A stretch of DNA of 64,000 bases from Stratiolaelaps scimitus. Its lineage: Eukaryota > Arthropoda > Arachnida > Mesostigmata > Laelapidae. How positions within the stretch are numbered: position 1 is the first letter of the stretch; every line of letters starts with the position of its first letter. The stretch covers positions 2,216,501 through 2,280,500 of the forward strand of contig JABWDB010000019.1 in assembly GCA_019614645.1 (NCBI GenBank), read 5' to 3'. Below the pieces are notes generated by a model. It was not told the DNA's origin, ran no database searches, and worked only from the letters and a program-made list of their open reading frames with translations. Of this stretch, positions 27,501-41,639 are shown in pieces. The position numbers were made by a program, and so were the translations under genes.

Positions 27501-30500
27501 TATGCCCGTGCGGGGCAGATCAAGCTAGAGGTACGCCGCCCTGCAGGCGATGCACCTATCTTCTCGAAGGGGTCTGCTACCGTCTGGGCTGCGCTACCGG
27601 GGACAAGCGCGCATGGCAATTCCTTCTGCAGCGCCCCTCCTTGCAAAGAGGCAATGCCATCGCCTCTCTCGGGACCATGACGGCCTCGGCTGGACACCCT
27701 GTTCCCAACTGCGTTACTAATTATATTCTATATATATATAGAATACTGCTTATGTGTGGATGTCATAAATGAGTAGATGTATCATTTTTTCAGCAAGATG
27801 CGCATTTTGAGCTACAGCTATTTGCTCTAGAATACAAAGAGACACCACTCAAACGAAGTTATCCGATGACAATTCCCGAAAACCTTATGTACATATTAGA
27901 TTTGTGCACGCCCCAACATGTGACTGACCACGCTTGAGATTGGTACGAGCATAGATCTGCATAGATAGATAGATAGATAGATGATACATGCATGTTTATA
28001 CATTCACGCAGCGTTATTCTCATCGTGTCTTATGAGCGCTGTGCCGTGTCTGCTAAGGACAGGGTTGCCTTAGCGGACGGCAGCGACCAGGATCTGTCGA
28101 GATGGAACTGTATGCATGAATGTATGCGAGGCCGAAAGCAAGAGTCGGCGTGGCTTCTTGGTCATTGTGTTGTCTCGCGGTCGGCAGCTGACGGTGAGCG
28201 GCGTAGCAACAAGCGGCATCATTTGTCGATAAGCGGCAGTCAAGACTCAACTCAACGGGCTATCGAATCGCTGGCTCGCCGAACGAGGCCGGGAGAAGGG
28301 GACTGACTCGATGTGGACGGAGCTCCAAGATCTCGGCTGCCTAGGGAAGTGCAGGCCGAAAGCACGGCGACGATCGAGCCCAAGACGACGACAGAATGAC
28401 ATTGCGCCGCTCGCTCCCTATCCAATGCCGCCGTCGGAGTGTTACACTGCGTGCAAGGATACGGCTGCGTTGCTCAGACCTCTGTGTTGAACTCTGTCGG
28501 TCCGACCTCCACTCCGAGTTTCTGTTCACGGTAACTCACAAGAGGCCTGCCACTGGGCTGTTTCTCCTCAAGCTTCGTCGCGTCGTCTGGCTTGGCCTGC
28601 TTCGGGTGGTGTAGCCTAGCCGCATGGGCGGGACTAGTCGCGCTAGTGGTAGATGGGGGAACGCACGTTGCGGCGTTCCCGCGCGCAAGCATTGCTCGCT
28701 TGATGAGAGCATTCAAGGTGACGCTTTTCACATGGAAATCTTGCGCGCTGCCAGAGTCGCCGGCGTTCGCCAGAGCCGCGGGGTACGCGAGCCTTCGAGC
28801 GGGACCGCTCGAGGTCCGCGGTACTATGCGGCGAAGGGTGGATAGGAAAATTCTCCCGGTGCCGGTTGTTTGGACGGGCGCTGCTTAGGGGTCCGGGAGT
28901 CCTCGGGCTCTCCTGAGCCCGACAGAGTTCTCCCTGTTCGCGAGAGCCCGCGAGGCTCAATGTCGTCGGGAAGCCTTTGTCGCTCTCGATATCCTCTTTT
29001 CTCAGTTCTTTTGGCTTTCAGAGTTCGGCCTTTCCTTCGCCTCCTTCTCTATGTGATACTATGGCCGGGAACGAAGTGAAGACGAGGGAGGGGGGTCGTT
29101 TTGCGTTCACATCCTAAAGTAGGGTTGTGCTGGTAAACTGGCCTCGTCACCGGCACCTGACGTCGCTTCTCGCGGGCACACGCTCTCCACGCGTCACAAC
29201 CCTATCCTGACCAACCTTTCCTCGTTCATACCTTTCAACCGCAGCGAATGTCTAGGTTTCAAGGGAATACCCGCTCAAACGTGCTGAACACGTTTGAACT
29301 CATTTGTAAACGGTTAATACAGTGGATGACAGCGTCTTCAGATGCCTGCCGAAATCTCCATGCATGCTATACTAAGTAATAGTATACTATATCGCTTGTA
29401 TGAGCGATATGTTTATAATCTCAATAATTTCACTGTCCATTAGCTAGCGTTTATCTACTTCAAGTAGCCAGGACGATTATGTGTTTTCTATCAGCAGCCA
29501 TACATACAAGTAGTCACCGCATAGGGACACAACGGAAAGAGCGACACCACACTGCTATGGAACGTTGAACATGATAAAAACACTCGAAACTGTTGGGAAT
29601 GCAATGTCTTATCAACTATATATATATATATATATCGTTTTCTGGGTGGGGGTAATTATGAGCACTTACAAATGTCGTTACCATGAGCACGCGGATGACC
29701 GCGACGATTCCGCATGAAGAGAAGCGATACCGCCGATATCAGGAGGATGACAACTGTAGCCGCGCACAGCACTGGTACCAGAACGGCGGGGTCGCGTAGC
29801 ATTGACACCTGAGGGTGATGAGCATGAGATAAGTGGCAGCACACAGAGATTGTTAGAGAATACATTCAACTGTATAGAACAACGACTTCACCTGAACCTC
29901 ACGTGAACGCGCAGTTTTGTGCTCATACATGGTGTCCATAACATGCGGCTGTGGGCAGTTGAGCTCAGAGGTGATTGCGAGTTGCAAGTACATCTGCGAT
30001 GACAACTATTAGTAAGTGGCAACCTGTTCGTGGGGCCATTTTTAGGTCGTCTTCTTTTTTGTCGTCTTGTCATCTTATATTATATATGCCGAATATATAG
30101 GACTAAAAATGCATTGATCTAGATGTTTATTAACATAAGATATTCCGTGTACGAAGTAGGGTCGCTGGTTCTCCCATTCCACTCACGGTGTTCACAGTAA
30201 TCCGCCCAGCGCCTCGCGCTGGAGTAATGTGGCCCATCCTATTCCTGAGCAATAGCAATGGCACGGCATGGCTCCCAGCACTCCAATCTGGTGTGCAGAT
30301 GTAAGCGAGACAACGCACGATTGGCTCACATCAGCCTCAGCGCCACTCGCTGCACAGCCGACACGAGTGGGCTCGTAGCTTTTTCCCGTTTTAGAGATAT
30401 TGTTTCTCTGTTCCAGCGGCGAGATTCCAACTTGTTCCCTCTAACTTCGACGTTGCTGTGTGCTTGTTGTGCTCGAGGAATGGAGTACATCTGGATTGCC

Positions 30501-33500
30501 CCGGGGTTCCTGCGTACGACGATGGTTGAGAGATATTGTGGGTGGCGTAGTAGCGGAACCAGAGGTGGTCCATGGTGTCTTGGGCTGCACGCGCGAGTTA
30601 TTCGCAGCGGCGGCGACGGCAACGCAGCATGAGCGGTAGAGGTCACCTCTCGTCATCGTGCGCGCGTCACAGTGACTCTGCTAGCCCATAACCGTACCCT
30701 CCCTAGTCTGGCTATACGTAGCGGACTAGCCGTTATACGGTCGTTGTACTCACTTTTTTCAGAAACATAGAATGCTATTCTATGTTTCTGAAAGAAGTGA
30801 GTACGTGCTATTACGAGTATGCAGTGTCGAGCTTCGTACGAAACACGTTCTACCACTACACTTCTCACATTGCAGTGAAATTGTGTCGCCGTATATAACT
30901 TTGATCGTGCAGCCCATCATATTATAAACATTAGTTTACCTATAATATTTTACGATGAGGTGGCTAACTGCCCTTATCCGACAGACAACATAGTCTCGTG
31001 ATATGTTATGTGCTCTTTGAGTGTACGTACTTCACCAATCAAATCCTCAGCAACTGTGTGAATTTTTCGAGTGTGTCTACTGAGAAATATATAGGATTGA
31101 TAGGTTTACCAATAGATTTAATTCTAACTAAATGCAGCCCTGGAGTGTAACATTGTATCTACCTGTCGGGTTCCAGCAAGTGGCGGTGGAATGGTGCCCC
31201 CGCTAGGGGTTAGCGTGGCAAACTGATAATCCTCCTCAGTGAAGCCTGCTTCGTTATGCGCTGTTACCAGTAACTCGTACCACGACGACGGTTGCAGCTC
31301 ACCAACGACTAGCACCTGCTATTGTGGTAACAAAATGGAAATAGAAAAATAGATCAATTACATATATATATTATATATATATATATATCTATATACAAAA
31401 GGTTTAGCAACAGGTAGCAACAGCGGACGAGTGTTAACGATAGGGTCGGACAACGTCATCGCATTTTAACAATGCAAACATAGCCTCAACATAAACAATT
31501 GAAAAGAAAAAAGCAAAGAAACAACCCACAAAAAAGAGTAAGAAATATTGCAAGATCGGACCCAATGGTCGACCTCTGGCCGCAGCTTTCGGATCCGACA
31601 ACAATGACTGACCCTGACCTGGCTCTGTGCTTGCTTATCCGAACTGAGCTTCGTCGCAGGACGAGCCACAAAACGATCGAACGAGTCACACACGGTCCTG
31701 ATCAGATCGATCTTTTGTCGCGTTGATAGTGGGATCCCACCACTCAACAAGAAGGACCAAGACCACCCTTCCCCGAGACACCAACACCTAACCAAGCAAC
31801 GGCAAGCGGGATGACGGTACCAGCCACCTGCCTTGTTCCCAGATGGTCCCATAGGGCCGAGGTTAAAGAACTAAGGTCAGGGGAGACTAGAGCTTGGTTC
31901 TTTTCTGAGCGCCTCGCTGCCTGGCTGATTTTGTCTCTACCCCGACAAATACTCGTATATAGGCGTAGGCGGGGCGGTACAGCGGGCGCCCTTAGCCGGT
32001 TGGGGTCTTTGCGGGCCCGCCTGGCTTTACAACGAGTTTGCGCCGTGCGGAAGGCGGCGGCGGCAGTGCGAAATGGCAGGAGTAGCTACTGCTGCGCAGC
32101 AGCGAGCACCGCGGTTTTATAGCATTATTAAGCGCACCGGTTGCTGGGTGCTGCGGCTTCCTAGATCTAGGTTCTTTTGTCGTTGCCACTGACGCTGCGG
32201 CTAGTAGACACTGCAAGTGCTTACGGCCTTGGCCGCCGACGCAGCCCGGGCGTGGTCGTAGTCATTTACTCGCTCAAGCGGAGAACCCTAACGGCGCTGT
32301 GAAATAGTCCGACCGACAAACTCACAGACGGTCGGCCGAGCTGGCCGGCCGTCAGTCAAGACGCTTCCAGGCGACACGAGCTAGAAAAAGATCTACCGCT
32401 GCCTTGTTCTTCTCCTATTTCCTAAGCGAGGAACTACATACTAGGTGTGCCAATCTAGCTACCAAGCTAGCGTTGGCAGTGGCACCGCACACCGAGTGGT
32501 CGTAACACCCTGACAGAAGCTGAGTCCCGGCTCCTAAACCTATTGTGGGTTTCTGCCTGGACGACACGACTCCTGCTACCGCTGTGGGCTGGACCGCACC
32601 AACAGCAGTACCTGTTTGGATGTAATCGCCGTCATCTTGCGTAGCCACCAGCGGCCATCGCCTCTTGCGACCAGCATAGGGAAGTGGTTGGCAAGAAAAG
32701 CCCACTGTTCCTTTCAGTTTCTCCCGTTATTTCTTTCTCCTAGGTCCACGTGTACCTCACCTCTCCCAACGAACCGAGTGGCCTAGATTGGACTGGGAAA
32801 ACGGAAGAATCCGAAGCCGACCAGGACATTTATTGTAGACAAGGTTGACGGTCTTCAAAATGACCTCTGATGAGTTCGTTACGATGACATTGAATACACG
32901 CTCATAATCTCGTACCGAATCGTCCCGTTGATTCGGCCGTCGGAACGGCATCTTCCATGTCCGACTGAGCCTTTGCGAGACTCTCTCGATTCGTATCTCT
33001 ACGGTTGTATTTTTCGTCGTTGCTCCTCCCGTCCTTTATGCTTTATATCCGTTTGCTCAGCGACTGGAGCAATATGAGATTTGGACTTCTCTGAAGCGGC
33101 GGTTCTCGCCATTTTGGAAATAGCTTAATTCTGCTTTGCCATGTAGCTGCAATAGTCGTCTGGCAGCCAGCGAACCCAACAACGTTTCATGTGTTCATGC
33201 GGAAACTCAGGTTACAGTTTAGGAAAAGCGCGAACTGGACCCGCTGCTGGGCATGTTCTCGACGAACCGAGACAGGCAGTAGTGCGAAGCTGGAAGGCAG
33301 TACGTTGTAGCAGAGTTGAACCTCCGTCTACGCCTGACGCCGCATCAGCGAGGCCCTCTACCACGAGTAAGCTGGTGTATAGTAAAACGTGCAGCGTTGC
33401 GTCAGCGGCATGGGCTGTGTCATGGCCGTTTGGCAAGGGGTGCGTTTGGGCGGGAACCGCGTACGCGCGCGAGAAAATCCAATAAGGGACGACAGTGGCA

Positions 33501-36500
33501 ACTCTGCGTGCCGGCCCACTACAAGCCACAAATCGAGACCGCACATAGCGAAGAAGGGTACCGATCGGCTGGGGCTGCTTTGCACTGCGCGCGTTCTTCG
33601 CTCTCCGAGTCTTCTGCTTTTTGAGAAAACTGAGCACCCGACTGCCATGACGCTCGTTGGGCCGCCGTCGGGGAACGAATAGCAACCAAGCTGTATTACT
33701 CGAAGAGCAGAACAAAAAAAAACTTTGAATATCCTGAATCCTTTACTTGGCCTTAATGCCTCAGGCCGTCAGTCCGTGGCTGTCGACTGTTTCCTCTAGG
33801 GAGGCGCTGTCTAACCTCCAATCACCTGACCAGAAGGGCGGAGGAACTCGTTTGAATACCTCGGTTTCCTTCTTAGCGAACTAGCCTGAGCGAAGGTCGA
33901 ACGTAATCTCGTGGTAAGGAATAAATATCTCGAGTTAAGTGTGTATTAAGGATACGGAAACTACAGGAAATAGTTCAAACGGAGAAAATGTCTAGCTCAT
34001 GAACTCAATGCAATTAGCTCAAGAGCAGCAGAGGGTATGGACTGCGTGAATGGTCCTCGCAGTTCTAGGAAGCTTCTTTTAATATGTCCACAATATCATA
34101 CAAATATACCATTTATCCAAAGGGATATCTCTCTTCAAGGGGTTTGAACCTGCCCCGACGTATATACAAATAGATGAATCTTACGAACCTACTGTCGCCT
34201 CATTAAACTACAACACGATCCGTATAATATATAAGATAAAGAAATATTCTGACCAAAAGTGAAGGCCACCGTATTATACCGGCATTGCAATCTTCGCTTT
34301 TCTTCTGATCGCAAATAGGTAAGTCATGTTAAGTCCTATACAGCACGCAAGACAGACACGAATATACTATATCGAGTGAAATGTAGTAGACTTGGTCAAT
34401 CTGTTTCAAGCGTTTGTAATGAACCTGCCAGTAGCTCTTTACTTCTGCGATAGGAAGTTTGTCATCAAGGTCCGCCTCCGCGCAGTCACAGTCAAAGCCT
34501 TCACATTTGTATTTGACCCGGCAACTCGCGACACGTTCACCGTAATTGCTGACTCATGTTTGAGCTACGACGATTCATGTGTGAGACAGTCTCTGCCTGC
34601 CAAAGGTCAGCATAGGCTAATGGATCATTCTGCGGTCGGTTACGCGTTATTCGATCTATTATAATATTCGATTTCTGCAATACGTATGTTGCATCTGGAT
34701 ATAACATACCGAAATTGTAATATTTTTTTATACACTGAAAGAAGCAATACGAAGCAGGCACACAGTGCGTGCTCTTTGGGGGGTGTTGTACTTCGACGAT
34801 CGGTCTACAAATACAATCCGACGTACTGATGCTGAGGTAATCGCAAGCCGGCCAATGTAAACGACGTATCAAGCTTGTAGTGTAAATGATCTTTAACGAT
34901 GCCCGCAGCTCCTATATAGCCATCAGCTTCTATTCTACATTCTACCGATTAGAATGTGCCTCTGATGGGTATGGGGTCACTTTCGCCACTAACGAAATGC
35001 AATGGTAAACAACGCAGGAAGACAAAACCAGAAACTCTCAAAAACGAACTTCAAATATCTTTCGAGGCTAGACATGGCGTCTGAGTTGATTTTTCAGGTG
35101 CGTGAAGCTCCTGGAAGGCCACGACTGCAGCCTAGAAACCATTACTAAGCTGCATTTTTTCATAACAAACAATGCAACGTCTATTTTCCACAAACTATAC
35201 TCGCCGAGTATCACACGTACACACACGCCAGTTTTCTATTGTGCATCATTCCCTTACATGCCCCGTAGTCTACGCACGTCCAAACCCAGGTATGCATTAT
35301 TCTACGGCGACTGGACGGCATTGGATTTACATTTTTGAAACGGCTTAAGGTCATGAAATGGCTTTGGTGCTTTGAGGTGTCTGTCACCCGCCAGCCTATC
35401 GTTTACTGTCTGGACCTTATGCACCCCACGAACCTGGTCGCATCGTCGACACACACAAACGCACGTATACAAACGTACACAACCACGCATAACCCGTGTA
35501 CACTATAGAACGTGAAACATCATCACCACCATCACTGCCGCTGCTGCCGCATGCAACCAACGAACCTATCTGCACTGGCTCGATGCAGGAAGGCCTACCC
35601 TACTGGTGCCACTGTACTATACCAGTAGGTTGGACGGTTGGTCGTTCGACGGACGAAAGGAGGTTCAGGTTCGCTTCGCTTGGGTTCGGTTCCCATCCGA
35701 TCCTATCCGACGGGATCGAATAGGGAGGACGAGGAGGAGGAGAATATGCCAACGACAAGGAGCTTGTATAGCAGAAAATTTTCCGCCCGCTGTACGGCAC
35801 ACTTCTCGGCGTTGTGGCTGGCTCCGTGGCTCTCCTCCTTTCTGCTGCCTGCTCCGGCAGGGACGCACCCTTCACACGCACCAACATTGTCCCCGCCACG
35901 GTACAACGGCAGCGCCGACGATACTCGTATGGCTGTTCTGCCCCTGCACCGGAGCAGCACCAGCAGCAGCAGCCGCCTTCGCCGTCGTGGCTTCGCTACA
36001 TCGGCTGCCGGCTGATGGAGACTAGCCCCGTGCTGCCAAGGACATATGCCTCTGGCGGCTTATCGGGCGCAAATAGATCACCGTCGGTGGAACTGAAAGG
36101 TGCCGTAGCAGTAGGGGACTACGCTGTGCCGCAGCCGCGGCCGCCGCCACCACGGCCATCCTCGTCGAACAGGCGGCTGCCACTGCCGCCACCGCCGCCA
36201 CCACGAGAGCGAGCGGCCTGCCACCGCGACCGAATGAGCAGGCACTGAGAGGGGCCGAACCCGCCACGTCGTTGTGTGTCTGTGTGAATCGTGTATGTAT
36301 GTGTGTGTGTGTGCGCGTTCGTGTATGTGGACGGCGAGACGGTTCCTCGCCTATTCTTGTTTAAAATTACTTTTAGGCTTAGAAAGAAGGTGGTGCTGGC
36401 ACCGCTTCTGCCGACGCGTCCGGTGCCCGTGCTGTTTCGGCGGTGGCGATCGGCGGCTGTAGCGTTTACGCAGGAGTATGAGAGAAGGAGGAGCCGTCTT

Positions 36501-38106
36501 CTTCGTTCCCCTTAATGCAACGCTGATGGTCGAACGGCGGTAGGACGAGATTTCCCCTTGCCGACTCCTCCCCCAGAGTTTTAGCCAGCCCAGAAGGATC
36601 TCTTAGATGGCATACTGCTGCTGGAGAGTTATGTCGAAGTGGTTGGCGAGTCGCATGCGTCGCATTGGGCACCGTTCGGGAGACCAAGCAGTACAGGGGT
36701 ACACCGGCAGTATAGCAGTACAGCAGCGGTGAGTGCTTAAAGAAATTCAAAAAAGGCGGAGGACGGGGCACATGTTTAAAAACGTCTGCAGCTGAACGAC
36801 CGGCAGCCGTCTCGGCGGTCTATGGAAGACGTCTACCAGAAAAAGACGTCGGGTCTTCGGCCACCTACGAGGCTTCGAACACATCAGGAGTCGGCGGCGG
36901 CGGCGGCGGCGGCGGCGCATCGCCGGCGACGCCATCCATAATGATTACATATTCCGTTGGCGCCCGGGACTTGGACCATTTCAGGAGTCGTTGTCGTCGT
37001 CGTTGTCGTCGTGCGAGCACAGCCACGTTATCCTTGCCGCGATTCTACGATTTCACGCAGTTTGTGGTAGGTGCTGAGGGTCCTTCGAGTGAATGGAGGG
37101 ACGGGTCCCTCGTGGAGGACGATCCCGTCTGTCCAAACAGAGATGACGATGAATGTCGAAACTGAAGACTTAGCCTTGGCAGGAAATTATTATAGAAGGG
37201 ATTTTCTTTGAAATTCGTATGAGGTCGATATCCATACACGATGATATGGTACCCATAGAATATCTGGGGACATAGGCTCTAAGAATACAACATACGGAAT
37301 CGTATTTTAAGATGAAATAATGCCGCTTACTGGTTGCTACTTCTTATTCTCGCCAAAACGAAGGGACCACAACGGGATTTATGCTCAGACCAGATACCTC
37401 AAGAAGAAGAAATTCCTAGCCCGAGGTCAACCTGTTTGTGGTGATGTATTTCATCGGCTTGTTAAATTCGATCGAAGTAGCCATCTATATACTCCCTGCT
37501 TATACATGACACGTATGTCACCGTCGATTAGTCTAGTTTCTAGGCCGATTAGTCTAGTTTCTAAGGCGTCTGCAATATATTCCCTCAAGTCGTCTGATTT
37601 CGTCCCATTGGGTCATTACCGAATCAGGGATTCGTAGATGCAAAATTATAAGCAGAACTAAGCTCTGATTACAAACACATCTTATTCTGTGTCTGTGGTT
37701 TAATAACATGCCCACTACGAAGCCCCTTCCTCTATCTCTCTCTCTCTTTTCCCTGAATTTCACCGCAAGCGCTGAATATCTAGGTGCAACCTGTATTTCA
37801 AATTGAAAAGTGTAGATGTTTTTTCTAGGCACACACGTGTTTTCAATACGAGTGATTAGATAAAGAAAGCATTTAGACAAGCATTTTCAACGCTGAGTAT
37901 CCGTCTATCAGAGCGAAGCGCGCAGGAGATGCTGGCCTGTTTCGATCTGAGTTTCTATATAGGCGAGTCGGTCGAGGTCATGGCTGTCAAAAGGCGACAC
38001 TTCGCCTCACCACGCCACATACACAGTGGGCTGAGATGCGGCCGCCAGTTGACCTTTGTCGACGAGCCATTGGGCAGCCGAGAGCCGCCGCAATTGGGTT
38101 TTCCCA

Positions 38107-38138
<32 letters not shown>

Positions 38139-41100
38139 GTGTAGTCGCGCGGCAATGGTGAGCTGCTGGGACGTCGTGCTGGTAGCCTGCTCCCGCTCGG
38201 TCGACAGACGCGGATAGTCAGCCAAGCACAAGGCACAAAGCACAAGACGCAAGCCACTCACCGTACACCAAACGTAGCTGGCTTGCCCTGCGTTTCCCGG
38301 CCTGGCCCTCTCTATCCCTTGCTTTCCAGGGCCCGAAAACCACGCCGCCATCCACGCCCCAGGCGGCGCGATAAGACGAGAAAGTGCCACATATATTTGT
38401 GGCGATAGCCGCCTCTAGCGGCCGTAGCGGCGCTGGCCGGTCGGGTCCGTGGGTGCTATATGGTACAAGGCAGCGTCGAGACAGACGGCGGAGGCGGCAG
38501 CAACAGCAGCAGCAGAACCCCCATGGCTAATGTCGCCCTCGCTACTAGGCCCCTCCCGTCCTATTCCCGCGCCCTCTGCAAGCAGGCGAGCATGGCCTGC
38601 CTGGTTCCCTGGCCTAACCGGGCATGCCACGCCATAACAAGTAGTGGCGCGGGAGACGCGAGTAGGCGAAAAGTATTCTTTATGACGAGACATTTATCTG
38701 CGACCACTCTTCTGGCAACACCGGCTAGAGCAGGGAAAGCGGACCGAACGCAGACCGATCGCAAGAAACCGAAGCGGGCAGAGAGTCGAAAGGCAGGCCA
38801 ACCAAGGCTTACCAACGAACCGCAGACACCAGGCAGAGCCTGAGCTATCGTCAACAGCATTCCGCCTATACTATAAGACGTGTTCTAGCATGGGCTGTGC
38901 CGTAACAAAAGAGAGACCTGCCAGTGGTAGAAGAATTTCTGGCGATTCCGTGTACCGTGTGCCCGGTGTCTGTATTGACGTCTTTGCAAGCGACAAGAAA
39001 GAAGATACTGTTCCCTCTGTTTGCTCGTTCGCGTCTTTTTCGTCCTCATCCTGACGTCACTTTCCCCATTTGTGTTTCGCAGGTTTTGTCTAGTTGGCGC
39101 CGTCCTCGTATTCTCAGATTAATCTCCTTCAAGATCATCAAGGCTCGACGGTCTCGGCGGTCCTTTTTGCTCCCGCAGGTCTAAAATGCCAGCCATTCGG
39201 ATATTGGAACAGCAGTAGTCGTGGCCGCCTGCCGTGTTCCATTTCTGAGTGTGTCCTCTGTTGGAGTGTCTGGCTGGTATATAGGGTGCCGCTGTCGATC
39301 GGGGAGACGAGAGGTTCGGAACGAGAGGTTCGCTGGCTCAACAGTGAAGACCTGTACTGGAAGCTGCTGGCGACCACCCTTAGTTCCTTTCACCCATCCT
39401 CTCTCCGAGGAGAAGCTGAGAGTGGCTGGGGGCTAGACGTTACTTTGTGCGTGGCTGCCCACACAGACCGGCAACGACAAAGCGTGGGAGGGAGAAGATC
39501 AGCTTGGAACGGCAGCCCAACAGACGGACACTACGGGGTGCCGCGGCAGAGCGCAGCCTTCAGGAGAGGTCCCGGTGAGGCCATCACTTAATTAGAGTGC
39601 CGATTGAGAGCCACCAGCAGGGCAGTCACTTCGGCCTCCATCCCCTCACAAGGCCGTAGCAGAGAGACGTCAGGCAGAGAACGCGGCTGTGAACGCTTCC
39701 CGCTCTTTCACCCCATCTGCTTCGTGCTCACTTCTGTACAGTTCAGTTAGCCAACGCCCCCAATCAGCCAACACAAGCCGGCCAGTCTTGCCAGACTGAT
39801 AATCCGTGTCTGCACTTCCTCCAGTTTCCTTACCAATTCCCGCGTTGTTCTAGATAGAGCTACGCGATGGGGAGCAACCAGAGACCACGACCGCTGACTT
39901 CTCACTTCAAACCGAAATAGGAAACGAAGTGGAGAGAACTAAAAGAGATTGAAAGAAGGAGATCCCAAACTCCTGCTGATCTGTTGATCTCCATTCTACG
40001 AGTAGATCGGGTTCATTGTGTTGGTCGGTACGATGCCGGAGCATTGTGGCTCCGATTGGCTTCAGGCCATTGGATACACCGATGTATACCGACCGAGCGC
40101 GATCGTAGGGTCGCTGCAGACATCGAGTGGCGGCTTTCAACAATAGCATCAGATATTCCCGATCCGTCGTGTCACAGGCGGTCCCGTGCGATTTGTCAGC
40201 TAGTTCGTAGAGGTAGTATTTATCACCAGGGACTAAGCAACGACGAACAAAGAGGTAAGCCAGTTAGCGCACCGAATGTTGTATTTTAATTTTATGTTCA
40301 TAGTTTGGATCAGTTGTTCGGCGATTGCCTTTCAAAGTTTCGAACTTGCAGTGTGTAAGTTATTGGTTTGAACGTGTACTGTGGCACGTTCCTTGGGCGG
40401 TTGTTACTTGGGCTTCCCTGGTATGCTCTGGCTAGACGGTTTCCCATAAATAGAGGCTTGTGGCTTGTTATTTAATGCTCTTCTTATGCCGAGGGTTATT
40501 AGTGTACTCGAGTGGCCATTGGGCCTGTAAAACAGCAGAGGTCCTCGTGCTGTTTCGACTATGCCTTGAGTGACCTTTCTCTCGTAAAGGTGAGCCACGT
40601 TTGTCAATCTGCTTGGTTATAATTATTCATTTCCGGTAATAGCATTTATTGAGATTGATGATCATTCGAATAATATTGAATAAGCTAATGAGGAATTGAA
40701 TACAACTCGTACTTAGTAAAAGGTTTTTTCGCTTTCTTCATGGTCATCTCCTTCCGTAGTCCATAGTCACTGGTTGTTGATAGAATCCACCTTTCCGTCT
40801 ATCTGATCTCGTGGTACCGACAGCCTTTATCAGGAGATCTCGCATATTTTAAACTTGTTTTGTAGTCAGCATCGTCAGGGCAAATCATTGTGAATTCGGC
40901 CTTATCGTACCAATAAGCATAAATTTGGATTCCTATGTAAAATGGCAATGCGTCGCCTGCCTCACCAGGGGCGTTATCGTGCTAACACAAAATAATAACT
41001 AGTGAAAGCTTAAAATAAGGCCATATACACGTTGGCTGCGAATCCGTCGATGCAGTAGCGAATGCCGTCGCAATCAAATCGCAGTGCAGGGCTCACGCGT

Positions 41101-41601
41101 ATTAATTTAATTTTATGTGGGCTACTCTCCCTCGCTCCCGGCCTGGCCAAGCTCATTCAAGTAGATAGATCAATGTCTTTCGCAAGTAATACCGGAGGAT
41201 TAATTTCTATCCTGCGGACGAACTGTCCCGCTCCATGCTTGGAGCTTCAGGCAATTACTCTTAATACGACCCGGCTTTAGAGACGTGAGCCAGGCAGACG
41301 TGTATTGCGTTGGGGCGTGTTTACAACAGAAAGTAGCAACAAAGGCTTTTGCTTCCTCATGAAAATCGAAAGCTATCTAGCCGTAGTAGAAAATACCACA
41401 ATATGCTCAATAGGACTCAAAACGTAAAAAGAAAAAGTAACATACAATTAGTGTTATTAACGGAATATGATATCGTACATATTGCTTGAATCAACTATTT
41501 TATCATATCTAATGGCTGAATTACCACACACTGCACTGTGCCTTGCATATTAATCTGTGCAGGCATTGTACAACAGTAATATACCACATTGTATGTATAT
41601 G

Positions 41602-41639
<38 letters not shown>

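Larger units (their letters stand above)
23105..29669 (-). other. Large intron (about 6.6 kb) between membrane and first cytoplasmic exon
   Basis: No convincing exon seen. It contains GA/CT tracts (23.13 kb; a purine-rich block near 25.38-25.52 kb), a TA run and a GATA run (27,961-27,982), a GC-rich block near 28.6-29.1 kb, and one copy of a 62-bp repeat (27,649-27,710). Frames of over 200 codons on the minus strand at 24.6-25.9 kb are low complexity and show no domain. Confidence 0.65.

Noticed and set aside
29888..30073. Second, alternative transmembrane exon near the known one
   Set aside because: The frame is basic and polar with no hydrophobic helix.
32757..32951. Minus-strand frame starting MPFRRPNQRDDSVRDYERVF, considered as an extra Dscam exon
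   Set aside because: No Dscam motif, and no good acceptor and donor pair in the right phase. Exons 41,903-42,078 and 31,163-31,315 already join in frame 0.
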